NCBI GenBank assembly: GCA_018842655.1
Contig: JAGTWN010000004.1
Span: forward strand, 1,364,001-1,428,000
DNA: 64,000 nucleotides
Source of the DNA: Candidatus Pantoea haifensis
GTDB lineage: Bacteria; Pseudomonadota; Gammaproteobacteria; Enterobacterales; Enterobacteriaceae
Direction of reading: 5' to 3'
The position numbers were made by a program, and so were the translations under genes. Numbering within the stretch: position 1 is the first letter of the stretch; each line of letters begins with the position of its first letter. The notes beneath the pieces were generated by a model. That model searched no databases. It was not told where the DNA came from and saw only the letters and a program-made list of their open reading frames with translations. This document shows positions 29,936 through 40,000 of this stretch, in pieces.

Positions 29936-29961
29936 GAAAAACGCCTTCAGTGATGAAGGCG
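29936..29961 (-). terminator. Rho-independent terminator of the tcyJ-tcyL-tcyN operon
   Basis: CGCCTTCA (29942-29949) pairs with TGAAGGCG (29954-29961). A T run follows on the minus strand, just after the tcyN stop at 29968. Confidence 0.85.
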
Positions 29962-29967
29962 AGAGGA

Positions 29968-30720
29968 TTACTGATTGAGGAATTTTTCAAGGAACTGACG
30001 GGTGCGGGCCTGCTGTGGATTACTGAACAACGCTTTGGCTGCGCCCTGTTCAACAATGCGTCCCTGATCCATGAAAATGGCCCGATCGGCGACATCGCGA
30101 GCAAAGCTCATCTCATGGGTAACGATCACCATGGTGCGTTTCTCTTCAGCCAGTGCGCGAATCGTATTCAGCACTTCACCGACTAATTCAGGATCCAGCG
30201 CAGAAGTAGGTTCATCAAACAGAATGACTTCAGGACGCATAGCCAGTGCGCGAGCAATAGCGACACGCTGCTGCTGCCCGCCCGAAAGACGACGCGGATA
30301 GCTCTCTTCTTTACCCTGCAATCCCACTTTTTCCAGCAATTCACGGGCACGGGCTATCGCTTCTGCTTTCGGCTCGCCTTTAACAATCACCGGGCCTTCA
30401 ATGATATTTTCCAGCACCGAGCGATGCGGGAACAGATTGAAGCTCTGGAAAACAAAGCCAACCTGCTGTCGCAAGCGACGCACCTGCTCTTTTTGTTTGC
30501 CCTGCGCCAGTGTGGCGTCGATGGTAATATCACCGACTTTAATCTGGCCGCTGTCGGGTACTTCGAGTAAGTTTATGCTACGCAGTAAGGTGGTTTTACC
30601 TGAGCCGCTGGGACCAATAATGGCGACCACTTCACCTGAGGCAACCTCAAGATCAATGCCGTGCAACACGGTTTGCCCGTTGAAGGCTTTAACCAGTTTG
30701 CTCACTTCAATGGCGCTCAT
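29968..30720 (-). CDS. tcyN: Cystine ABC transporter ATP-binding protein TcyN (YecC)
   Basis: ATPase of the high-affinity cystine importer. The 250-residue protein has Walker A (GPSGSGKTTLL, about 33-43), a Q loop in VGFVFQSFNLFPH, the signature LSGGQQQRVAIARAL, Walker B in EVILFDEPTSALDPE and the H loop in MVIVTHEM. It overlaps tcyL by four bases. With tcyL and tcyJ (fliY) it forms the E. coli yecC-yecS-fliY unit next to fliA. Confidence 0.95.
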   Translation of the reverse strand: MSAIEVSKLVKAFNGQTVLHGIDLEVASGEVVAIIGPSGSGKTTLLRSINLLEVPDSGQIKVGDITIDATLAQGKQKEQVRRLRQQVGFVFQSFNLFPHRSVLENIIEGPVIVKGEPKAEAIARARELLEKVGLQGKEESYPRRLSGGQQQRVAIARALAMRPEVILFDEPTSALDPELVGEVLNTIRALAEEKRTMVIVTHEMSFARDVADRAIFMDQGRIVEQGAAKALFSNPQQARTRQFLEKFLNQ

Positions 30721-31385
30721 TTCGACTCCCGATCCTGACGATTAACGTGATTTTCCAGGCGATTTTGCAGTGCTGACAACACGGTTGCCATTACCCAGTA
30801 AATCAGTGAAGCCGCCAGATACATCGTAAAAACCTCCAGCGTACGTGAGGTAATCAGCTGCGCCTGACGAAACAGTTCCGGCACCTGAATGGTTGCCGCC
30901 AGCGATGTATCTTTGACCAGGCTGATAAAACTGTTTCCCAGCGGCGGCAAGGCGGTGCGTGCTGCCTGCGGTAAAATGACCCGACGCAGCGTTTGCCAGC
31001 GTGTCATACCGATACTGGCGGCAGCTTCCCATTGTCCGCGTTCAATGGCTGATATCGCGCCACGCAGCGATTCCGACGCGTAGGCCGCGGTATTAAGCGA
31101 CAGGCCAATCATTGCGGAAGGAATCGGATCCAGCTCAATACCAAACTGAGGCAGGCCGTAATAGATCATGAACAGTTGAGCAATCAGCGGCGTGCCGCGA
31201 AAAATCGAGACATAGATACGCGACAGCCAGCTAACCGGCCAAAAGTGCGACAGACGCATTAATGCCAGGATGAAGCCCAGCACCAGGCCGAAAAACATCC
31301 CGCCGATGCTGAGCTGCAACGTAAACAACGCGCCTTTAAGTAAAAAAGGTGCTGAATCCAGCACCAGTTGGAGGCTTTCCTGCAT
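30717..31385 (-). CDS. tcyL: Cystine ABC transporter permease TcyL (YecS)
   Basis: Inner-membrane permease of the polar amino acid HisM type. The 222-residue protein has five membrane segments and the EAA loop (SLRGAISAIERGQWEAAASIGM, about 100-120), which contacts the ATPase. Its start codon overlaps the fliY stop (TAATG), and its stop overlaps the tcyN start. All three subunits are therefore translated together. Confidence 0.95.
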   Translation of the reverse strand: MQESLQLVLDSAPFLLKGALFTLQLSIGGMFFGLVLGFILALMRLSHFWPVSWLSRIYVSIFRGTPLIAQLFMIYYGLPQFGIELDPIPSAMIGLSLNTAAYASESLRGAISAIERGQWEAAASIGMTRWQTLRRVILPQAARTALPPLGNSFISLVKDTSLAATIQVPELFRQAQLITSRTLEVFTMYLAASLIYWVMATVLSALQNRLENHVNRQDRESK

Positions 31386-32184
31386 TATTTAGTTACGTCC
31401 GCGCCAAACCATTTTTCAGACAGTTTGCTGAGCGAACCGTCTTTCTGCATATCCGCGATGGCCTGATTAATTGCCTTCAGCAAATCGTCATTGCCTTTAC
31501 GCAGCGCCACCCCGGATTCCAGACGGGAAAAGGCATTGCCTGCCACCGCCATGGTATTGCCGGTTTTTTCACCAGATCCAGCGCAGCCAGTCGATCAACT
31601 AAAATGGCATCGAGACGGCCTGAGCGCAGATCCTGATATTTAGTAGGATCGTCGTCATAAGTACGGATATCGACGCCCTTCACGTTGTCACGTAACCATT
31701 GCTCGTAGTTAGAACCCAGCCCTACACCCACTTTTTTGCCTGATAAATCTTCGGGCTTAGTGATGGCGCCGGCTTTGGCTTTCATGGTCAGCGCCTGAAC
31801 TCCAGAAATGGTGTATGGCGTTGAGAAATCATATTTCTTTTTACGTTCATCGGAGATGGTGACCTGATTGATCACAACATCGATACGTTTTGAATCCAGT
31901 GAGGCCAGCATGCCGTCCCATTTAGTGGGTTTCAGATTCGCTTTCACCCCTAAATGTTGTGCTAACTGCTGAGCAAACTCCACTTCGAAGCCGGTAAGTT
32001 TGCCGTTTTCGTCCTGATAGCTAAATGGCGGATAAGTGCCTTCCAGTCCCACCAGCAGTGTGCCGCGCTCTTTCACTTTGCTCAAAAGATTTTCAGCAGC
32101 GAATGTTTTAACGTTAAAACCCGCGATCAGTGCCATCGCCATAACGCCCATCGCCAGCTGGCGACGTACACGAGAAAAGACCAT
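31385..32184 (-). CDS. tcyJ: Cystine-binding periplasmic protein TcyJ/FliY (frame broken near 31566)
   Basis: Periplasmic cystine receptor of the TcyJLN importer. The ATG at 32184, behind GGGG, is preferred over a GTG at 32190. It has a signal peptide (about 1-29, ending KTFA-AENL) and a solute-binding fold with LLVGLEGTYPPFSYQ, KPTKWDGMLASLDSKRIDVV and TYDDDPTKYQDLRSGR. The frame shifts after LDLVKK: the plus-strand T run at 31564-31569 has six bases, and seven restore the known C terminus (SEKWFGADVTK, stop at 31385) and give 266 residues, the E. coli length. The break is probably a sequencing error. Confidence 0.92.
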
Positions 32185-32290
32185 ATTCACCCCAATTTTT
32201 AGTGTCTGTTGTGTTTGCGACTGCGACGCTAAACCGCAGCCGTGTGTAGCGTAATAACTGATGAATTATAAACTGTTTTTTAACGACCTA

Positions 32291-33277
32291 TCAGACCGAA
32301 GGATGATAAGCAAATAATGCCGGCGCACCGCCGGTATGAATAAATAACAATGGACCTTCACGGCGAAAACGGTGTTGACTGATACCGTCCAGCAATCCTG
32401 CCATCGCTTTGCCGGTATAAACCGGATCAAGGAAGATACCTTCAAGGCGAGCCAGCAGTTTGACCGCTTCCATGCCCTCTTCATTTGGTTCGCCATAGCG
32501 CGGCGCAAAGTAGTCATCCCACAGCGTAACGGGTGCCGTTGCACTGACTTCCAGCTGCGAGGCCAGTGACGTACGAATCCGTTCAACGACAGGCAACTGG
32601 GCATCGGCCTTACGCGAAACGGTTACGCCAATAAGGTCGGTATCAGGAAGAAGCTGCTCCAGCCCGACCGCCAGGCCAGCATGAGTTCCGGCACTTCCGG
32701 AGGCCACAATCACGGCGGCAAAATCTACAACCCCTTCACTTTGGTGCGCAATTTCCTGGGCGCACTCTACGTAGCCCAGCGCACCGAGTGCATTAGAGCC
32801 GCCAACGGGCACAACATAGGGGCGAAATCCCTGCGCTTCAAGGCGTGTTGCCTGTTCAGCCAGTTGCTCAGCAGGATTGTTTAAGGCATCAACCATGATG
32901 ATTTCAACATCCATATAATCCAGTAACAGGCGATTGCCATTGCTGAGATAATTTTCTGATGCAGTGCCAAGAGGATTTTCTAACAGCGCAACGCACTTCA
33001 GGCCCAGTTTCGCTGCAACAGCTGCCGTCTGGCGGACATGGTTAGACTGAATGGCACCGGCAGTAAGCAGTACATCTGCACCTTCTCGCAGCGCATCAGC
33101 GGCCAGAAATTCCAGTTTGCGTAGCTTGTTTCCGCCCATAGCAACTGGCGTGACATCGTCACGTTTTATAAAAATATCCCGGCCAAGAAAATCGGAAAGA
33201 CGAGGAAGATGCTCAAGCGGGGTTGGTGCGCCCAGCAATTCCAGACGAGGAAACTGATGCAAGAGATGTAAAGACAA
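32291..33277 (-). CDS. dcyD: D-cysteine desulfhydrase DcyD
   Basis: PLP enzyme that breaks D-cysteine into pyruvate, H2S and ammonia. The 328-residue protein, the same length as in E. coli, has the PLP Lys in [20 protein letters not shown] (about 50), [14 protein letters not shown] for phosphate binding, and [12 protein letters not shown] at the C terminus. The start is TTG at 33277, well placed behind GGAGG, and aligns with MPLHNLTRFPRLE of E. coli. It lies between fliZ and the cystine importer, as in other enterics, so it may use sulfur amino acids brought in by TcyJLN. Confidence 0.95.
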   Translation of the reverse strand: MSLHLLHQFPRLELLGAPTPLEHLPRLSDFLGRDIFIKRDDVTPVAMGGNKLRKLEFLAADALREGADVLLTAGAIQSNHVRQTAAVAAKLGLKCVALLENPLGTASENYLSNGNRLLLDYMDVEIIMVDALNNPAEQLAEQATRLEAQGFRPYVVPVGGSNALGALGYVECAQEIAHQSEGVVDFAAVIVASGSAGTHAGLAVGLEQLLPDTDLIGVTVSRKADAQLPVVERIRTSLASQLEVSATAPVTLWDDYFAPRYGEPNEEGMEAVKLLARLEGIFLDPVYTGKAMAGLLDGISQHRFRREGPLLFIHTGGAPALFAYHPSV

Positions 33278-33385
33278 TGCTGCCTCCAGGGCAATTCACA
33301 ATTATCTTTATAGTGTTGCAGAAGATAGGAAAAGGATCACCTGGATTTCCTTTTATGGGGTTGTGCCTTGCCTGACGTTAATGCC

Positions 33386-33442
33386 CGCTGTCCCCGACCA
33401 CTGTCTTCCCCATAAAGGGAAAAGCTGAGATGGGGGACAGCG
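33386..33442. repeat. Long inverted repeat between dcyD and fliZ
   Basis: CGCTGTCCCC (33386-33395) pairs with GGGGACAGCG (33433-33442), with a smaller inner inverted repeat (CTTCCCC...GGGAAAAG). It lies downstream of fliZ on the minus strand, so it may end or stabilise the fliAZ transcript. Confidence 0.5.
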
Positions 33443-33474
33443 CGCACTCAATCAAACGGCCTGCTTCCCACTTT

Positions 33475-33978
33475 TCAGTTTTGCTGCCAACCTAAAAACT
33501 GATCGTACTTACGCAGCGCGATGCGGTAGTTATTATTTCCCGCATCCGGCAAATCATCTTCCAGACAAGCGTGCCAGCTATTGCCACGCAACCTGTCTGC
33601 CGGAAAATTCTTTGCTTTCAGCATGTCGTCCAGTCGACGCAGCCGCACCACATATTCACGAATCGTGCTGGGGCTCATCTCAGTCTGTTCGAACAAATAC
33701 TGTTTAAACGCCATAATGTCGAAATAATTTGGATGAGTATTGCAAAAAATGTCGCTACAAAAACGACATAACGCGGTCAGTTCGGGCTGAAGTTTCAGCC
33801 ACAATTGCTCATCAATCATTTGGTCCATCCGTGCGATGGCCTCTTTATTGATGATCTGGCCGCGAAAAACGAGCGCCATACGATCTAATACCTTGCCACA
33901 ATGCGAACAGTTGCTTTGGCTGTGTTTGTAGTCTTTAAGGTAACGACTTAACGGTCTGGCTTTGGTTTTGGCTCCCAT
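33475..33978 (-). CDS. fliZ: Flagellar regulator FliZ
   Basis: DNA-binding protein that antagonises sigma S genes and tunes flhDC in enterics. The 167-residue product has the family signatures RPLSRYLKDYKHSQSNCSHC and FDIMAFKQYLFEQTEMSPST, and a recombinase-like helical region REYVVRLRRLDDML. Four cysteines (CSHC, C-x2-C-like later) may bind metal. The C terminus is about 15 residues shorter than in E. coli. It sits 50 bases after fliA, as in other fliAZ operons. Confidence 0.93.
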   Translation of the reverse strand: MGAKTKARPLSRYLKDYKHSQSNCSHCGKVLDRMALVFRGQIINKEAIARMDQMIDEQLWLKLQPELTALCRFCSDIFCNTHPNYFDIMAFKQYLFEQTEMSPSTIREYVVRLRRLDDMLKAKNFPADRLRGNSWHACLEDDLPDAGNNNYRIALRKYDQFLGWQQN

Positions 33979-34028
33979 TGCTGAGTCCCCGGTTTTTTAT
34001 ATTTTTGGATCGCCAGGAACTGAGTCTG

Positions 34029-34751
34029 TCAGCGCGCTCCCGTTAACCGGGCACGCAAGCGTTTAATCGCCTGACTGTGCAGCTGGCTGACCCGGGATTC
34101 TCCCACGTCAAGCACCGCGCCAATCTCTTTCAGGTTCAGTTCTTCCTGGTAGTACAGTGTCAACACCATCTTTTCACGATCGGGTAACGCTTCGATCGCT
34201 TCAATGACGCGTTCACGCAGACTCCCTTCCATCAACTGATGAAGCGGGTTAGCCTCTTCATGGCCTTCCGTCACCAGCTCCGCACTGTCGCCGTGTTCTT
34301 CCCGATACTCGTCGTAGGAGAAAAGCTGGCTGTTATTGGTGTCCAGCAAAATCTGCCGGTACTCTTCCATCGAAACATTCAACTGCTGAGCCACTTCCTG
34401 CTCAGTGGCAGCACGCCCCAACGTCTGTTCCACTCGATGCATAGCACCAGCCACTTCGCGTGCGTTACGACGAACGCTGCGTGGTGCCCAGTCTCTGCTA
34501 CGAAGCTCATCCAGCATTGCGCCACGAATGCGCTGCACAGCGTAAGTAGTAAAGGCAGTACCCTGAAGCGCATCGTAACGCTCCACAGCATTTAACAAAC
34601 CAATGCCACCTGCTTGCAGCAAGTCATCAAGCTCAACGCTGGCTGGCAAACGTACCTGTAGACGCAGCGCCTCATGCCGCACCAGAGGAACGTAACGTTG
34701 CCAGAGCGAATGCTTGTCCATCACGCCATCGGCGGTATAGAGATCGTTCAC
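34029..34751 (-). CDS. fliA: RNA polymerase sigma factor FliA (sigma 28)
   Basis: Sigma factor for class III flagellar genes. The 240-residue protein has region 2 (ELDDLLQAGGIGLLNAVERYD, FTTYAVQRIRGAMLDELRS), region 3 and region 4 (LPDREKMVLTLYYQEELNLKEIG, GESRVSQLHSQAIKRLR). The start is GTG at 34751, as in E. coli. An upstream sigma 28-like site suggests autoregulation. It would drive the fliC-type, fliD and chemoreceptor promoters seen in this window. Confidence 0.97.
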   Translation of the reverse strand: MNDLYTADGVMDKHSLWQRYVPLVRHEALRLQVRLPASVELDDLLQAGGIGLLNAVERYDALQGTAFTTYAVQRIRGAMLDELRSRDWAPRSVRRNAREVAGAMHRVEQTLGRAATEQEVAQQLNVSMEEYRQILLDTNNSQLFSYDEYREEHGDSAELVTEGHEEANPLHQLMEGSLRERVIEAIEALPDREKMVLTLYYQEELNLKEIGAVLDVGESRVSQLHSQAIKRLRARLTGAR

Positions 34752-34775
34752 GTTGACTACCCTGCGTTAATGAAG

Positions 34776-34802
34776 TTATCGGCATGATTATCCGATTCTG
34801 TA
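34776..34802 (-). promoter_or_regulatory. Sigma 28 promoter of fliA
   Basis: Minus strand TACAGAAT (34802-34795), 11 bases, GCCGATAA (34783-34776). The -10 is a full consensus match and the -35 is weak. It ends 25 bases before the GTG start. Confidence 0.7.
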
Positions 34803-34893
34803 GGGTTATCGATTGGCAGAATAGGCGGGGTAAATCGAGGTTATTTCAAATTTGTCATGTCAGAGAGCGCAACAATCTGCTCCCTGACATCCA

Positions 34894-35864
34894 TCATTTA
34901 TGCCGGTCCAGCAGCCTTTGCCGCGTGGCTGGTGGCACTTTGTCCCACAATGCACAGACCTCTCCATCCAGGGCCTGATAAAAGGAACTCACGCTTTCCT
35001 GAGTCTCACTATCGGGATGAAATAACACCCGTCCCGATTCTCCATCAATATTTATCAAGCGGTTAATGAATAAACGCTGCAGATCGCTTCGCAAGAACAG
35101 GCCATTATCGGCGCTGTTGTCCGCTAAAAACCCTCTTCGTTTTCACGTAAATCGATATGACAGGCCTCTACCCATGGCCAGTTATGACGATCGGTAAGGC
35201 GCGTTCCGGTGATAACACAGCCGCCATATCGCGCGTTGAGAGCTGCAATAAACTCTGCCTGGCTGGCACGTTGCAATACATTTATTTTCACGCGGCGCCC
35301 CACTTGCGTGCCCGCCATAACCGCGGTAGGGACTTTGAGCTGAGGCGTACTTAACACCACGATATATTGAATACGCCGCGACTGGGCAAAGCAAGGATGA
35401 GATTGCGGATCAAACAGTTGCCAGTATTCCTGCTCTTGATCCTGGCGCATTAACACCAGCTTGTAGCCGCGACTGCTCAGCAGATTTTGTGCCGCAGCGG
35501 AATGCGGGTCGATCATTGCATACACCCGACTCTCTCCCACGACCTGCCAGGTATTCTCTTTTTTATTCCGCTGACTGCGGCGAAAATAGAGGAAGGTTTG
35601 CTGTTTTTCGAGGTAATGCTCGAAACGACGCAAATAGTTTTTACGTTCATTGTCGTTAGCAATGAACAGCAAATCCTCCAGCGGGCTGTTGCTCTCTTCA
35701 TGCGCGAATACCGCGCGGATTTTTAACGTGCGAAAGCTGGTACTGGGACTTAACAGCGCACGCGCCGTTAACTCCTTATCCTCGGGGTGTTTTTGTGCAT
35801 AACGTGAGGCGATCTCTTCAAAGGTCAGCTGCTCACCCGGTAACAAGTCATAATTGAAGCGCAT
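34894..35864 (-). CDS. HNH endonuclease domain protein (frame broken near 35128)
   Basis: A predicted nuclease of about 323 residues. I prefer the ATG at 35864, behind GGAG, over a GTG at 35870. The N-terminal two thirds match no family I know. The C-terminal HNH core reads GGCVITGTRL, then VEACHI, then ADNGLFLRSDLQRLFI, which is the HNH_2-type pattern with Cys, His-Ile and a late Asn/His-like site. The frame breaks at the A run 35126-35130 (five bases); six join the two parts through EEGFLADNSADNG. It sits between fliA and the flagellin cluster, where E. coli has fliC directly, so it is likely a later insertion. Restriction or defence use is possible but not shown. Confidence 0.75.
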
Positions 35865-37019
35865 AGACACTCCATAAATGGATCAAATGTAAAGTTGTTC
35901 TGAATAGGTTATCGGCAGGGGGAAAAAGAACTGTAACGGGAGAGTTACTTTTTTGAGGTATAGGGTAGCAGGCGGAACGCTCATTTTCGCCAGTATGCAA
36001 TTTCAATTAATCTGAGAAAGGAACACCGACTGCGTGAATATTATATATATGGCAGTAATAGCAATAGTTACCCATTATGTGCAGATGCACTGAGGGCCAT
36101 AACATACTTTTTCCTGCCACGAAATATTCACCCCCTCGCATAAATTTCAATGAAGCATTTTAACCCCTCGCTTTAATATAAGAAAAATTATGAATACAGT
36201 TAATTATTGCAACCCAATTAAATTGGTACACTTCTGCGCCTTGATAGTTCTGCAAGCACAAAAACAATAGCTACCTTAGGCTTAATGGTATAATTATTAA
36301 TGACTCTTTTTCAGTTAGGTAGTAACGTCATAAAGTAGCACCTAAACCTTTATACTTACAGCAATATAATTTTTCATGGTATCGAAATATTGAAAAACCA
36401 TTAAATTTTTCATTTAATATCTTTTCCATTACTATGGGTAAAGTTAGTACAAGTCAAATTCATGAGTCGCAACCCTTAATGGAGAGTTTCTCGGAATTTT
36501 ATGAGCCCGCATTATTATTTCATTCATTAGCATGAGGTAAGATTCAGATAGTAATAAAAACGTGGCCTCTGGTCGATGTAAAATTAAAGTGTTTAAGATT
36601 TGATACGGACTTTTTCCAAACGCAGTTGCGTAAAACAGGCAATGCTCAATGATGCCCGATTCGACCGTAGTACAGAGGATATAAAATGATCTTCATTTAT
36701 GAAAGCAAGCTTTTATGTCATTGAACTTACCAAGGCTTAATGAAATATAATTATTATACAGTATATTCATAACTATTGGATAAAATATCTAAATCCATTC
36801 AACTTACGATTACGATCTACTTTTTTCAAATAATTACCCCTACTCGGCACCTCTGTGATTTTCTTGCAAATAAACATCCAATTTCTAAAAGTATAGTTTT
36901 TATTTTTCCGACACTAGAGTGTGCGTATAGTCCAGTTCTATGCTACGAAATAAACCATAAGAAATGCCCTTTAAATATATTAAAGAGCATATGGTTAATA
37001 GCCTTACTGATTATTACTC
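35865..37019. other. AT-rich non-coding stretch between the HNH gene and the OGT-type gene
   Basis: More than 1.1 kb with low GC and no supported gene. A 94-codon plus-strand frame at 36776-37060 starts with TTG, is AT-driven and runs into the 3' end of the convergent gene, so I reject it. The low GC agrees with the neighbouring OGT-type gene and suggests one imported segment. Confidence 0.5.
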
Positions 37020-40000
37020 TTATGCACTTCTTTCAAAAAGATATGTTGCTGTTGCGTTAAAACGTTTCGTTGCGGCATAACGAAATTTTGCTAAAAAATG
37101 AGACACCTCATCAAACTCTAATTTTGAAGCAGCTTCCACATATATTACAGGGCTATGCTGTTCAAGTGTCTTTATTGCCCCGCGCAAAACTTCCATTTCC
37201 ATCCCTTCAACGTCAATTTTGATGACAGATATTGAATTCTTCGGCTCATTTTCCATTAGAGAATCTAATGTAGATATTTTTATCTCGCCACCTGCATTAA
37301 TTTCCAACTTAGTCATGCCGATGTTTTTATGATCTACCACACCGAGACTTGCCATGGTTTCATAACTACCCAACCCCATTTTGAATGCTGTAACCTTTTC
37401 ATTTAAATTATTTAAAGAAATATTTTTGCAGAGCGTATCATATACTTCAGTTTGGGGTTCAAAAGACAGTACCTTTCCAGCCCCACAAAACAAACCAAAA
37501 TAAACGGAGTGATTGCCAATATTTGCACCTATGTCAATGATAGTAGAGCCAAGCTTAGACCGTGTCGCGATATCTGATAACATTTCTGGCTTATAAAAAC
37601 ATTTATTTCCTTTAATTACATTTTGGATAAAATCGAGTTCGTTAGGCAAATACATACAGACCAATTTATCGGTATAAGAAAAGGAGAAAAGATTGTCAAT
37701 TGAGAATACTTTATTAACTGATTCATTGCCTTCCTCAAAGTTGAAGCCATAATGTGAAATCATCTTCCTGATATTATTATCATTCCCTCCGCTTAATAAA
37801 TTTTCGCGCCATAGAGCATTCTCTGCCGTTCCTTCCCACTCGAGAATCTCCATTTTCTCTCCAACAACTTTAAATCTAACTCCCTTCAAACGGCACATCC
37901 AGAAAAGCCAAATATCATCAGTATTAGGAGATAGCTCCGCAAAAATATTTTCGTTAATCACATCGTGATGAAAGCAATGTGGTGGATATAATGTCCCAGC
38001 CCCCGATGTGGGGAAATTCATTCCAGAAATATCTGATGCGTTAGTATATTGCCAATTCCATTTTTTATAGGGAATTGGCATTGAATCTTTACCAAGAAGA
38101 ATTTTATGCGCCCGGTGCGCAACTACTGTTTTATAATCACCATCCCACGCGGTTATCAATTTCTCTAACCAATCGGATCGATAATATAAATCATCGTCTG
38201 CAGTTACAATAAAAGCGTTTGGCTCTTCAATTAACATAGGAACGATTTTCTTATACGATTTTATATCCTTGAAATATTTTATTTCCACCCCTTTCGTTTT
38301 GAACAAAAGAACGCTTTCAGGAACTAAAGAACGTTCAGAATCAGCAAGCCATAGGACAATCCTATCGGCTTTAATCGACTGATTTAACAAACAATCCAAT
38401 GTTAAATGAAGCGTCGAAAAACGCTTATGATAAGATGTTAAGCTAATAATTAGTTTTTGCGGCAAAGGATGTTTTTTTACTTTGTTAGCATTTAAAATAG
38501 CACCACTATGACCCGTCACACATTGACTAGCATAAAATTTAGCACGTGCTGTTGAACTTCTTTGCAAAACATCCGTAGCGGCATCATGCAAGCAATATCC
38601 AGCATGGAGAATAAACGCTAACTTCTCACGTTGTGCTGCACTCAACTCAGCCCTGCGCTCTTTTCCAATTATAAATAGCGCCTGAGCGGCTATCATTTGC
38701 GACGATGGCAATGATTTACCACCCTCAATTTCAATGGGGTTGGCATATTCAATATTGATGAATGAGTGAAACTCCAGGCCAAACTTGCTCAACTGGAGGC
38801 TAATGTCGCTAAATGAAAGCTGCCCGAGATGTGTTTCGATAAATCGATAATATACGTCTACAAATAAACATGAGCTTAAGGTTCTGCTGCCATAGGCAAA
38901 CAGATCGCTAAGATTAAATCTGTTATCTAATACTAACCATTCAAGGCTATTGAGACCGTGTATTTCATCCAGCTTAATTGAAGGTGCTGAAAGTGTAGTT
39001 AATACTTTTTGAGGATACCAATCCTTTTCATGCGAAGTAAGCCTAAGTGCAGGTAAATCACTGCTGTATTCTGAGCCTAAACACATATACAGTTGGCGGT
39101 CGTTTCCGTCACCCAGCATTTGCATTTGGATATGTTGTAGCGAATTTCTTTTTAAGGGTAAATGTTTATCTTCAACAATACCAAGCGGATCGAAAATTAT
39201 GGCAAATGTGCCATTCATCGCTATTAATGACTTAAAACGTTCGTTACGTGCGAGATGGCCACCATAATCGACCATCATTACTTTACCCTCAAGGTTAAAA
39301 GCAAAATCGGCGCTATAGTTGCTTGTCGTTACTGCATCCTCTACAGGGGGAATATCAAGAAGAACAGCATCATCTTCATCCTTGAAATAAAGAGATCCTT
39401 CTTCGTTAAAAGATAAAGACTGTGGTAACTTTCCTTCACAATAACGCTGCCATACTGCCCGCATTGCATCTGAGAAATGACGGGCGAAACGTTCGCCATC
39501 ACAAACAGGAGAAGCGAGCAAAATTTCGCGTAAATGTTGACGGATTAACGAAAGACTCGCCAGATCTTGCGTAAGATCAAAAGCAATTTTGCGATAATGC
39601 GTCCAGTCGTCAGCAACCAGCTCAGGCATTCCGGCATGTACAAGGTGAGAAGCAGAGTGACGACCAGCAAACGTTGGGCCTGGCAGTGTTATGACAGGTA
39701 CGCCCATTACCATCGCTTCACACGTGGTTAAACCGCCAGAATAAGGCCAAGGGTCCAAAGCAATGTCAACTCTATTATAGCTTTCCAGCAACTCCTTATG
39801 CGGTGAAGCGCCTTCCAGAATAACCCTTTCGCGCGCTACGCCGTGGTGTTCTAAGGTGCTTAACACACGCTCGCAGAGTGAGGCATCTTTGAAATTGAAG
39901 CTTTTCAAAAACAGGTGTGAATTTGGTACGTCATTTAGTAAAACAGCCCATTGCGACAATAATTCATCGCTGATTTTTGACGCATTATTAAAGCAGCCAA

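Noticed and set aside
36776-37060. 94-codon plus-strand frame before the OGT-type gene
   Set aside because: TTG start, AT-driven composition, overlap with the 3' end of a convergent gene.
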